Shown here: in pieces, positions 35,511 through 42,206 of the stretch
Position numbering within the stretch: position 1 is the first letter of the stretch
Layout of the letters: every line of letters starts with the position of its first letter
NCBI RefSeq assembly: GCF_038446955.1
Contig: NZ_CP151803.1
Span: 1,488,001-1,552,000 of the forward strand
Length of the DNA: 64,000 bases
DNA from: Pedobacter sp. FW305-3-2-15-E-R2A2
GTDB taxonomy: Bacteria > Bacteroidota > Bacteroidia > Sphingobacteriales > Sphingobacteriaceae
Direction: 5' to 3'
Program-made: the position numbers and the translations under genes
Notes under the pieces: model-generated
What the model was told of the DNA's origin: nothing
What the model saw: the letters and a program-made list of their open reading frames with translations, nothing else
Database searches by the model: none

Positions 35511-36605
35511 ATGGAAACAGCAATAATTTTTGAACCATATAGCTTAAACGAGCTAAAACTAAACAATAGAATTGTGATGGCTCCAATGACCAGGAGCCGC
35601 TCTGCAAACCCTGGGAATGTAGCTACAGAGCTTACAGCATTATATTATAAACAACGGGCAAGTGCCGGACTAATCATCACCGAAGGAACTTTTATTAGCA
35701 AGGAGGCTGTTGGCGTGGTAAATGTACCAGGTATTTATAGCCAAGAGCAAATACAGGGATGGCAATTAACAACAGATGCAGTACATGGCGAGGGCGGAAA
35801 AATATTTGCCCAGCTTTGGCATACCGGAGCATATTCTCATCCTGATCTTCATGATGGGAAAAAGCCATTGGCACCTTCAGACGTAAATCCTGGGCAACAA
35901 GTGTTTACGGCAGAGGGTTTTAAGCCATCTGTGGCGCCACAACCTATGACTATCGATGATGTCAAAAGAACAGTAAATGATTTTAAACAGGCAGCTATTA
36001 ATGCATTTGAAGCTGGTTTTGATGGTGTTGAACTGCATGGCGCCAACGGCTATTTACTACAACAGTTCTTTAGCAAAAACAACAACCATAGGGAAGATGA
36101 ATATGGGGGCACTGTTGAAAACCGTGCAAGAATTCTATTTGATATTCTGGATGAATTGAAAGAAGTTGTCGATATGAAGCGTGTTGCAGTTCGCCTAAAT
36201 CCATCATTAAATGGAATTATGGGTATTTTAGTAGATGATGAAAGCAAAGCATTATATAATTATATCGTAAACAGGTTGAACGACTACAGTTTAGCCTACA
36301 TCCATCTGATAGAGCCTTTTACGGATGTTTCTGCAATTCAAGATGCGATCCAGAAAGTTGCCAAGCATTTCCGTAAAATCTATAATGGCACCATTATCAT
36401 TAACAGAGCTTTTACCAAAGAAGCAGCTAATCAGGTATTGAATGATGGCGACGCTAATTTGGTGTCTTTTGGTGTTCCATTTATCGCCAATCCCGATTTG
36501 GTAGAACGTTTCAAAGCAAACGCAGCCCTTAATCAACCAGATCAGGCTACTTTTTACACGCCGGGCGAAAAAGGATACACAGATTATCCCAGCCTTAACA
36601 GTTAG
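35511..36605 (+). CDS. Old Yellow Enzyme family alkene reductase
   Basis: FMN-dependent, NAD(P)H-using reductase of activated C=C bonds (enals, enones, quinones, nitro-compounds), 364 residues. The N-terminus LNNRIVMAPMTRSRSANPG is diagnostic. The catalytic pair that hydrogen-bonds the substrate is in ELHGANGYLLQQFFS (about 175-189), preceded by the GGKIFAQLWHTGAYSHP FMN segment and followed by the NRAF/SFGVPFIANPDLVER phosphate-binding end. It resembles NemA/XenA-type enzymes. It is the first gene of the HxlR-controlled cassette, which fits detoxification of electrophiles. Confidence 0.93.
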   Translation: METAIIFEPYSLNELKLNNRIVMAPMTRSRSANPGNVATELTALYYKQRASAGLIITEGTFISKEAVGVVNVPGIYSQEQIQGWQLTTDAVHGEGGKIFAQLWHTGAYSHPDLHDGKKPLAPSDVNPGQQVFTAEGFKPSVAPQPMTIDDVKRTVNDFKQAAINAFEAGFDGVELHGANGYLLQQFFSKNNNHREDEYGGTVENRARILFDILDELKEVVDMKRVAVRLNPSLNGIMGILVDDESKALYNYIVNRLNDYSLAYIHLIEPFTDVSAIQDAIQKVAKHFRKIYNGTIIINRAFTKEAANQVLNDGDANLVSFGVPFIANPDLVERFKANAALNQPDQATFYTPGEKGYTDYPSLNS

Positions 36606-36615
36606 AAATATTTTC

Positions 36616-36682
36616 GCGACCGGGCGGGCTTTCCGCTATATCCCCAATAAAAAATCGGGGGATGCCACTGCAATCCCTGCCG
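36616..36682. repeat. Structured intergenic element
   Basis: A foldable block between the OYE and first SDR genes. Outer stem GGCGGG (36623-36628) pairs with CCC-T-GCC (36675-36681). Inner stem ATCCCC (36640-36645) pairs with GGGGAT (36658-36663). Two 11-nt segments, CTTTCCGCTAT and GCCACTGCAAT, face each other as a symmetrical internal loop. The phrases GGGCTTTCCGCTATATC and CTGCAATCCCT resemble an intergenic repeat I recall from other Bacteroidota genomes. There is one copy in this window. Confidence 0.45.
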
Positions 36683-36719
36683 CAAAACAATAGCAATAAA
36701 AAAATAAGAAAGAAAAAAA

Positions 36720-37448
36720 ATGAAAACTACTGGAAATACCATATTTATAAGCGGTGGAAGTGCTGGAATTGGCTTGGCAATCGCTAAAAAATTTAATGCA
36801 GCAGGCAACAAAATCATAATCAATGGTCGCAATGAAGAGCGCTTGCAAAGTGCCTTACAACAATTAGATAATGCCATTGCTATACCAGGCGATTTATCAG
36901 TAAAAGCAGATAGATTAAGAATTGCTGAAGAGTTGAAAAATAACCATCCATATGTAAACATCATCATCAATAATGCTGGTGCAGCTTTTATGAACGATTT
37001 GAGCGACAGCAACAATAATACTGCTGAAAAAGCTTACGAGGAAATTAATACCAATTATATCAGTGTAATAGATTTTACAGCTCTAACTTTGCCTTTGCTT
37101 TTACAACAAAAAGAGGCTGCAATTGTAAATGTTTCTTCGATAGCCGTATTTAGGTCAAACAAATATGTGCCAACTTACTCTGCAAGTAAAGCAGCATTAC
37201 ATAGCTACACGCAAGGGCTTAGAGATACTTTTTCAGAAAATGAAAACCTAAATGTGTACGAACTTTATCCGCCTTTGGTTAATACCGAATTTTCGGCGGA
37301 GATTGGTGGCGCAAACGGAATTCCAGCATCAGAAGTAGCTGATGAGTTGTTTATTGCGCTAGAAAAAAATCAATTTGAAGTTCCGGTAGGCGACACAAAA
37401 AAAATCCACGAACTAGTTATTTCAATTACAGAACAAGTTCCTCATTAA
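36720..37448 (+). CDS. Short-chain dehydrogenase/reductase, DltE-like
   Basis: NAD(P)-dependent oxidoreductase of 242 residues. The cofactor loop is ISGGSAGIGLAIA (about 9-21), the structural motif NNAGA is at about 84-88, and the catalytic Ser and YxxxK are in VSSIAVF (about 138) and YSASKAA (about 153-159). The exact substrate is unknown. It is the second enzyme of the HxlR/OYE cassette, 20 bp before the second SDR gene. A structured repeat lies between it and the OYE gene, so a separate promoter cannot be excluded. Confidence 0.88.
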   Translation: MKTTGNTIFISGGSAGIGLAIAKKFNAAGNKIIINGRNEERLQSALQQLDNAIAIPGDLSVKADRLRIAEELKNNHPYVNIIINNAGAAFMNDLSDSNNNTAEKAYEEINTNYISVIDFTALTLPLLLQQKEAAIVNVSSIAVFRSNKYVPTYSASKAALHSYTQGLRDTFSENENLNVYELYPPLVNTEFSAEIGGANGIPASEVADELFIALEKNQFEVPVGDTKKIHELVISITEQVPH

Positions 37449-37468
37449 TCATCCTTATCCGTTAAAAT

Positions 37469-38233
37469 ATGGACTTAAATGGAAAAACAATTCTAATTAC
37501 TGGCGGAGCATCAGGAATAGGCTTGGAAGCCGCAAGGCAATTTTTGGCAATTGGTGCGAAGGTGATAATCACTGGTAGAAACCAAAATAAGTTAGATGCG
37601 GCAAAGCAAAGTGTTCCTTCGCTAATTGCAATTAGAAGCGATGTCGACAATCAGGATGATGCAACAGCGCTCTTTAATGAAGTTAATGAGCTTGGTGGCA
37701 TCGATATTTTATATCATAATGCAGGTGTTGGAACCCCAGGTTTAAACCTTGGTACAGCAAATGTACAGATTTTAGAGAATGCCATTTATGAAACGAACGT
37801 AAATTACTTTGGTGTCCTTAGGTTAAATAATTTGTTCTTAAATATGTTGAAATCTAAGGCAGAAAGTGCGATAATTATTACTACTTCGCTACTCAGCCTT
37901 GTTCCAGGAATAGAAGAACCAACTTATTCGGCTAGCAAAGTGGCTTTGGGCTTTTATACCAAGTTACTAAGGAAAGATCTTGAAATATTAGATAGTACCG
38001 TCAAAGTATTCGAATTATTGCCGCCACTTGTAGCTACAGATATGACTGCAAAAAGAAATGATAAGAAAATTTCTGCTCAGGAATTGGTAAAAGCATTGGT
38101 TTCCGGAATAAAAAAAAATCAGTTTATTATTCGGGTTGGGGATGCTAAATTAATATATTTAATAAATAGATTTTTTCCAAAATTGGCATTTAACCTAGTA
38201 AATCCTAAAAAAATATACAACAGCCTAAGGTAA
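37469..38233 (+). CDS. Short-chain dehydrogenase/reductase
   Basis: Second SDR of the cassette, 254 residues. Its TGGASGIGLEAAR cofactor loop is at about 11-23, HNAG at about 87-90, and the catalytic YSASKVA at about 153-159, with a preceding Ser in TTSLLSL. It is related to but clearly distinct from its upstream neighbour (both begin with an ILITGGxxGIGL-type fold and end with a membrane-facing basic tail). The C-terminus, LINRFFPKLAFNLVNPKKIY, is amphipathic and may associate with the membrane. The substrate is unknown. It is separated from the next gene by 11 bp. Confidence 0.88.
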   Translation: MDLNGKTILITGGASGIGLEAARQFLAIGAKVIITGRNQNKLDAAKQSVPSLIAIRSDVDNQDDATALFNEVNELGGIDILYHNAGVGTPGLNLGTANVQILENAIYETNVNYFGVLRLNNLFLNMLKSKAESAIIITTSLLSLVPGIEEPTYSASKVALGFYTKLLRKDLEILDSTVKVFELLPPLVATDMTAKRNDKKISAQELVKALVSGIKKNQFIIRVGDAKLIYLINRFFPKLAFNLVNPKKIYNSLR

Positions 38234-38244
38234 TTGAGAAAAAT

Positions 38245-39246
38245 ATGAAAGCGTATATAGTTGAAAAATATCATAAGAAGTTAGGTTTGAAACTAACCGA
38301 TTTGCCAAAACCAGAAGTTGGAGAAAACGATATACTTGTAGAAGTGTGCGCTTCGGGGGTTAACCTTTTGGATTCAAAGATAAAATCTGGTGAATTTAAG
38401 TTGATATTGCCTTATAAATTACCGCTTATCTTGGGGCATGATGTGGCGGGTGTAATTACCCAAGTTGGAAAAAATGTACAGCAGTTTAAGATAGGTGATG
38501 AGATTTATTCTCGTGTGGCTGATTTTCGTATTGGTACTTTTGCCGAATATATCGCCATTAACGAAAGCGATGTAGCTTTAAAGCCTAAAAGCATTTCTAT
38601 GGAAGAAGCTGCCTCCATTCCTTTGGTAGCACTTACTGCTTGGCAAGCTCTGGTAGAAAAAGCAAACCTTAAAAAAGGACAGAAAGTTTTTATTCAGGCA
38701 GGCTCAGGAGGTGTTGGAACTATTGCTATACAATTGGCCAAACATCTGGGTGCAACTGTTGCTACAACGGCAAGTGAAAAGAGTTTTGAAACTTTAAAGC
38801 GATTAGGAGCAGATGTGCTAATCGATTATAAAACACAGGATTTTGAAACCATCCTGAGAGATTATGATGTTGTGCTGAACAGCCAAGATACTAAGACACT
38901 CGAAAAATCATTACAGGTCTTAAAACCTGGAGGGAAGGTAATTTCAATCTCGGGACCGCCAACCCCAGAATTTGCCAAAACCATTGGAGCTCCTTGGTTT
39001 GTTAAGATTATTTTATTCGTGATGAGCTTAGGTATACTTAGAAAATCAAAGAAACTGGGTGTAGACTATTCATTTCTGTTTATGAGAGATGATGGAAAGC
39101 AATTGCAAGAGATTTCCAAACTGATCGAACAGCAAGTGATCAAACCAGTGGTAGACGAGGTATTTACGTTTGAGAAAACTAATGAAGCTTTGAAATATGT
39201 AGAGAGTGGGCGTGCCAAAGGAAAAGTAGTCATCAAAATGAAGTAA
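38245..39246 (+). CDS. Medium-chain (quinone oxidoreductase-like) NADP-dependent dehydrogenase
   Basis: Zinc-free MDR-family enzyme of 333 residues: GroES-like N-terminal domain (LPYKLPLILGHDVAGVITQVGKNV, about 50-75) and Rossmann domain with QAGSGGVGTIAIQLAKHLGA (about 150-169). The catalytic zinc ligands of alcohol dehydrogenases are absent, as in quinone oxidoreductases and enone reductases. It is the last gene of the HxlR-controlled set, 17 bp before the right direct repeat and its terminator. Together with the OYE it suggests reduction of reactive carbonyls or quinones. Confidence 0.9.
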   Translation: MKAYIVEKYHKKLGLKLTDLPKPEVGENDILVEVCASGVNLLDSKIKSGEFKLILPYKLPLILGHDVAGVITQVGKNVQQFKIGDEIYSRVADFRIGTFAEYIAINESDVALKPKSISMEEAASIPLVALTAWQALVEKANLKKGQKVFIQAGSGGVGTIAIQLAKHLGATVATTASEKSFETLKRLGADVLIDYKTQDFETILRDYDVVLNSQDTKTLEKSLQVLKPGGKVISISGPPTPEFAKTIGAPWFVKIILFVMSLGILRKSKKLGVDYSFLFMRDDGKQLQEISKLIEQQVIKPVVDEVFTFEKTNEALKYVESGRAKGKVVIKMK

Positions 39247-39263
39247 ATTTTGCATAATCTCTG

Positions 39264-39308
39264 ACCCCAGTTTTGAAAGCGGTCTGAAAAGACTGCTTTT
39301 TTTGTTTA
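39264..39308 (+). repeat. Right direct repeat
   Basis: It matches 34706-34750 at 44 of 45 bases and includes a terminator hairpin (39276-39299) with one G-U pair. It directly follows the last cassette gene and would serve as its terminator. Confidence 0.85.
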
Positions 39309-39396
39309 TAAAGGTTTTTAAGGATCAAGCGGAATTTTTTTGGGTCAAAAGTAAACCGGATATGTTGGCCGTATCGAACAAACATATCCGAATAAA

Positions 39397-39428
39397 TCAA
39401 AAGCCCTGTTTCACAACAGGGCTTTTGA
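39397..39428. terminator. Bidirectional terminator
   Basis: TCAAAAGCCCTGTT (39397-39410), TCAC loop, AACAGGGCTTTTGA (39415-39428): 14-bp perfect arms with A and T runs on the two sides. It serves the convergent 197-residue gene. A separate inverted repeat CGGATATGTT/AACATATCCG lies at 39357-39390. Confidence 0.88.
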
Positions 39429-39461
39429 TTTTAGTTTAAAGTCTTTTGTCTTTTTCTAAAC

Positions 39462-40055
39462 CTAGCCTTTTTTAAATTCCTTGTTGATCTCCATGCGTAC
39501 GTTTTCCATATCTGCGTTGATCACTGCTTTCACAGCAGATGGCACTGATTCTCCAACCACAGCTTCAATAGCTACCAAATCTCCTTCATTGAAAATAATG
39601 AGCTCAAATGTAAGCTCATCTCCAAAGGTCATGCTGAACTTTATCTGCTGGTTGTTCCGCTCGATAAACTTCTTAAATTCGTAACTGCCGTTCAGGGCAT
39701 AGAACTGATCTCTTACTGCATGAAATATCAGCTCTGCCTCTATGTTTAAACCATTGATCACGATATTGGCAGGAGCTAATGCTGCTTTAAGTCCAGCAGG
39801 GCAATCTTTTCTTTCCTGAATTTTATATACTTCCTCTAACAATTCTTCGCTATACAGAATTTCCTTTTCGTCCCTAATGGAAATCGCTACATTATTTCCA
39901 TTGCTTTCTGAGTGCTGCTTTAGTCTTATCGATGCATTGCCATCAATAATGGCAGATTCATCAGGTGTTAGTTGTTTAACTTTGGAGCCAATGATGGCCT
40001 TTTGCAGTACATCTACAAGATATTCCAGTGCTGCGTATTGTTTAATTTCAGACAT
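39462..40055 (-). CDS. Protein of unknown function, 197 residues
   Basis: I do not recognise the family. The protein is acidic, without signal peptide or membrane segment. It has a helical N-terminus (MSEIKQYAALEYLVDVLQKAI), a middle of alternating strands, and a C-terminal stretch LTFELIIFNEGDLVAIEAVVGESVPSAVKAVINAD. ATG 40055 is chosen over 40076 because a consensus -7 TATCTTTG (minus strand, 40074-40081) covers the upstream codon. It is monocistronic, with a strong terminator downstream. It lies downstream of the Ro60/Y RNA genes on the same strand but has its own promoter, so a functional link is not established. Confidence 0.75.
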   Translation of the reverse strand: MSEIKQYAALEYLVDVLQKAIIGSKVKQLTPDESAIIDGNASIRLKQHSESNGNNVAISIRDEKEILYSEELLEEVYKIQERKDCPAGLKAALAPANIVINGLNIEAELIFHAVRDQFYALNGSYEFKKFIERNNQQIKFSMTFGDELTFELIIFNEGDLVAIEAVVGESVPSAVKAVINADMENVRMEINKEFKKG

Positions 40056-40076
40056 TATATTAAAAAATTTTTGCAA

Positions 40077-40365
40077 AGATACAGGTTAAAAACCTTCTGA
40101 TACCCCTAACTTGTAAATACCTTGCATTTGGTGTTCGTTAGTGATCAATCCCTGAGCAAAAAATATCTGAAATTGGATACAAATCAGGGCTCTATCCAGG
40201 TATCCGCATAATATGGTGATGTCTTTTTTATCTTCATCAAAAGTAATAGGAGAGGAGTTTTTTAAGATCGGCAATTTTCAAGAAGTTTTCCAGAGCCTTC
40301 TAAAGCACAACGCAGTTGAGGTTATGGGACGTCTCAACTGACGCTGCACATCAGGGGGGAATATC
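40077..40365. other. Region 3' of the Y RNA gene
   Basis: It holds the -7 element of the 197-residue gene (40074-40081) and a 16-bp hairpin at 40305-40349 just beyond the Y RNA. A 62-codon minus-strand frame (40086-40274) has no recognised family and overlaps the next promoter; I do not call it. Confidence 0.5.
40305..40349 (-). ncRNA. Long hairpin 16 nt beyond the Y RNA 3' end
   Basis: On the minus strand GTGCAGCG-T-CAGTTGAG (40349-40333) pairs with CTCAACTG-CGTTGTGC (40320-40305): 16 pairs, three of them G-U, one bulged T and a 12-nt loop. No U-run follows, so it is not a standard terminator. It may be a 3' extension of the Y RNA precursor, a processing signal or an independent structured RNA. 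Confidence 0.5.
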
Positions 40366-40502
40366 AAAAGAAGGGTAACAAGCGATAAGTGACTATTTCC
40401 CGTTCTACCAATTAAACTACTTTGACTTTTAGATCAAAGACCGGATTTGAACCGGCATCTGGACCTTGGACGAAGTAACACTTATCTACGACACCTTCTT
40501 TT
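40366..40502 (-). ncRNA. yrlA: Bacterial Y RNA (YrlA-like) with permuted tRNA-like module
   Basis: About 137 nt, read on the minus strand, 25 nt 3' of the TROVE gene. The ends pair as AAAAGAAGG (40502-40494) with CCTTCTTTT (40374-40366), and inside that GATAAGTG (40486-40479) with CACTTATC (40391-40384). At the far end is a tRNA mimic in permuted order. First comes a T-arm GCCGG-TTCAAAT-CCGGT (40456-40440). Next is an acceptor-like stem CTTTGAT/GTCAAAG closed by a CTAAAA loop (40439-40420). Then TA and a D-arm GTTT-AATTGGTA-GAAC (40417-40402). Bacterial Y RNAs of the YrlA family are known to bind the Ro60 orthologue through the closing stem and to mimic tRNA in the other module. Boundaries are inferred from pairing only. 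Confidence 0.82.
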
Positions 40503-40526
40503 AGGTTCTTAATATATCAGGTATCC

Positions 40527-42101
40527 TTATATTTCTATGTTGTGAATCTCATTTAGTACTGATCCGCCATTTTCCAGTGCATCGAGTATTTCAAAGAGTT
40601 TATCACTCCAACCGGCTATGAGGTAAACATTGTTGCTCAACACCTGTAAAGGAGTCGTGCTATGGCCTTTCAAATCGAACAGATACAACCTGGCTTTAGG
40701 GGCAATGTTTTTTAAGTATTGTTCCCATAATTCATTAATCTGTCCGCCATAACCATGGCTATTCCATAACTGTCCATCAGTGAAGATCATTACTTTATCC
40801 ATTTTCACCTTATCTAAAAGCAGTTCTTTGATGATCAGATAGCCGTTGGTCGAATAACCTACTTCACCTTCACGTTTATAAAATTCCTGTACATTATGCA
40901 GGATATTATCCTTTGGCATAGCAATCACCTTCCAGAAGTCGCCGAACATGCCGGTCCGTACATTTTTACATCTGGACTGTAATAACATGGCCAGCATTAA
41001 CGCGATATCGTACAGCATAATTTTAGATTTGGCCGATATTGGCGTTTGCATGGATCCGGAAACGTCACAGGCGATCAATACCCTGGTTTGCTCATTAAAT
41101 CCCTTAATATTAGCTGCGCTAATGGATACTGCTTTCTCCAAAGCATTCCGTAGTTTTTCTTTTGCGGACCGCTGATCAGTACCGGTTAAGAAATTGTTCA
41201 GTTGTGAGGCCCAGCCGGTCTTTGCAGGTGTATCCAGTAGCTCTCTGTAGGCAGACAGGTAGCGGAAGGGAAACTGTTTAGCCCTGGCTATATTTTCTGC
41301 GGAGGTCAGTATCGCACATACCTTTTCCAGGTGCTTCTCAGTCACATTTGCTGCTTCTATATTTCTAAGGTTCCGCAATAGGGCCATATAGCCCAGCTTG
41401 CCGCTGTCAATTAACTCTTCCCATTTCTGCTTAAAGGCGGCGGCTCTTTTCCTTTCTGCGTCGAAATATACCTTACCCAAAGCAGAAAGCTCTGTTTCCC
41501 AGGTATAGGGAGTTTGCATGGTACTGGAAGCAATTTTATCAAATATGCTTTGCTGAGCATCATCTTTTGCTTTTGGGTGTACCAGGAATAAAGCATCACG
41601 TAGCTTTATACCGGCATTCCGGTCGTACTTTGCAAACTGGTATTCGTCGAAACGATTGAAGGCAGATTGCAGGCCTTTTTGCAGTTGTTTTGACAGCCGG
41701 TTCAGTCTTTTGTTCCTGTTGCGGCCATTCAGCAACTCGTAACAAGCCAATAATTCTGTAATCTCATCTGCACGGATCACTACTTTTTCCGTTACACGGG
41801 AAACCAGATTGTCTCCGGAATGCAGTTTTGCCAATTCCGTCAGCAAGACCAATGGCACAGAACGCATGTGCATTTGGGTTCGGGCATAAATGGCCAGTTT
41901 ACCAACAAACACCGGGTCATTCTTTAAAATGAGTGTCTTTACACGAGTTAAACGTGTGGTATTTTTCTCATAGAAGGAATCATTGAGGTTCCAGGTGACT
42001 ACAGCTGTGTAAAGCTCCATTGCCTGATCCATCTGAAAAGCATCTTCGCCTTCGTGATTTTTTACCCTTATAATGTTCTGAATTAATCTGTTAAATTTCA
42101 T
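40527..42101 (-). CDS. rsr: Bacterial Ro60 orthologue (Rsr), TROVE plus vWA domains
   Basis: RNA-binding ring protein of 524 residues. The TROVE HEAT-repeat domain covers about 1-335 (including LLRNLRNIEAANV at about 241-253). A von Willebrand A domain with an intact MIDAS follows: DVSGSM (346-351), Thr418 in STNG and Asp442 in TDGQ. Ro60 orthologues bind Y RNAs and direct exonucleases to structured or damaged RNA, notably in stress. ATG 42101 is chosen over 42173: it follows a purine-rich AGGGAGG, a rare Shine-Dalgarno-like site in this window, and the family begins there. The Y RNA gene lies 25 nt 3' and a WYL regulator is divergent. Confidence 0.93.
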   Translation of the reverse strand: MKFNRLIQNIIRVKNHEGEDAFQMDQAMELYTAVVTWNLNDSFYEKNTTRLTRVKTLILKNDPVFVGKLAIYARTQMHMRSVPLVLLTELAKLHSGDNLVSRVTEKVVIRADEITELLACYELLNGRNRNKRLNRLSKQLQKGLQSAFNRFDEYQFAKYDRNAGIKLRDALFLVHPKAKDDAQQSIFDKIASSTMQTPYTWETELSALGKVYFDAERKRAAAFKQKWEELIDSGKLGYMALLRNLRNIEAANVTEKHLEKVCAILTSAENIARAKQFPFRYLSAYRELLDTPAKTGWASQLNNFLTGTDQRSAKEKLRNALEKAVSISAANIKGFNEQTRVLIACDVSGSMQTPISAKSKIMLYDIALMLAMLLQSRCKNVRTGMFGDFWKVIAMPKDNILHNVQEFYKREGEVGYSTNGYLIIKELLLDKVKMDKVMIFTDGQLWNSHGYGGQINELWEQYLKNIAPKARLYLFDLKGHSTTPLQVLSNNVYLIAGWSDKLFEILDALENGGSVLNEIHNIEI

Positions 42102-42148
42102 TGGGAACCTCCCTTTCTTTATTTGTTGAAACAAAGATTGGGAGGCCT

Positions 42149-42171
42149 TGCGCAGTCTATTTGCGCAGTGC
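42149..42171. promoter_or_regulatory. Direct repeats in the rsr/WYL intergenic region
   Basis: TTGCGCAGT occurs at 42149-42157 and 42161-42169, 12 bp apart, between the divergent starts. The second copy overlaps TCTATTTG (42156-42163), a one-mismatch -7 for the WYL gene. A minus-strand -7-like AATCTTTG for rsr lies at 42132-42139. The repeats are a candidate WYL operator. Confidence 0.45.
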
Positions 42172-42206
42172 AATTTATTTTTATATTTTTCGAAAAATAT
42201 TTAATT

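Larger units (their letters stand above)
34706..39308. mobile_element. 4.6-kb segment bounded by direct repeats at tRNA-His
   Basis: Two 45-bp direct repeats (34706-34750 and 39264-39308) match at 44 positions. The left copy comprises the last six bases of tRNA-His including CCA plus its terminator; the right copy lies 17 bp after the last gene of the segment. Between them are an HxlR regulator and four redox enzymes, all visibly richer in A/T than the flanks. Duplication of a tRNA 3' end is the usual trace of tyrosine-recombinase integration, but no integrase or integrase remnant was recognised, so the age and mechanism are uncertain. Confidence 0.6.

Noticed and set aside
39357..39390. Inverted repeat CGGATATGTT/AACATATCCG as an insertion-sequence end
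   Set aside because: There is no transposase and no matching partner repeat; it is more likely a hairpin beside the terminator at 39397-39428.
40086..40274. 62-codon minus-strand frame between the Y RNA and the 197-residue gene
   Set aside because: No family, no promoter of its own, and its 3' end runs into the next gene's promoter region; position in a structured non-coding region makes chance likely.
40380..40456. An ordinary or degenerate tRNA gene near 40.4 kb on the minus strand
   Set aside because: T-arm and acceptor 3' strand precede the acceptor 5' strand and D-arm, and there is no anticodon arm; the permuted order inside a closing stem fits a Y RNA, not a tRNA.
42123..42206. Longer N-terminus for the WYL protein
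   Set aside because: The 28 extra codons read through the divergent promoter region and lie opposite the rsr leader; homologues start at the later Met.
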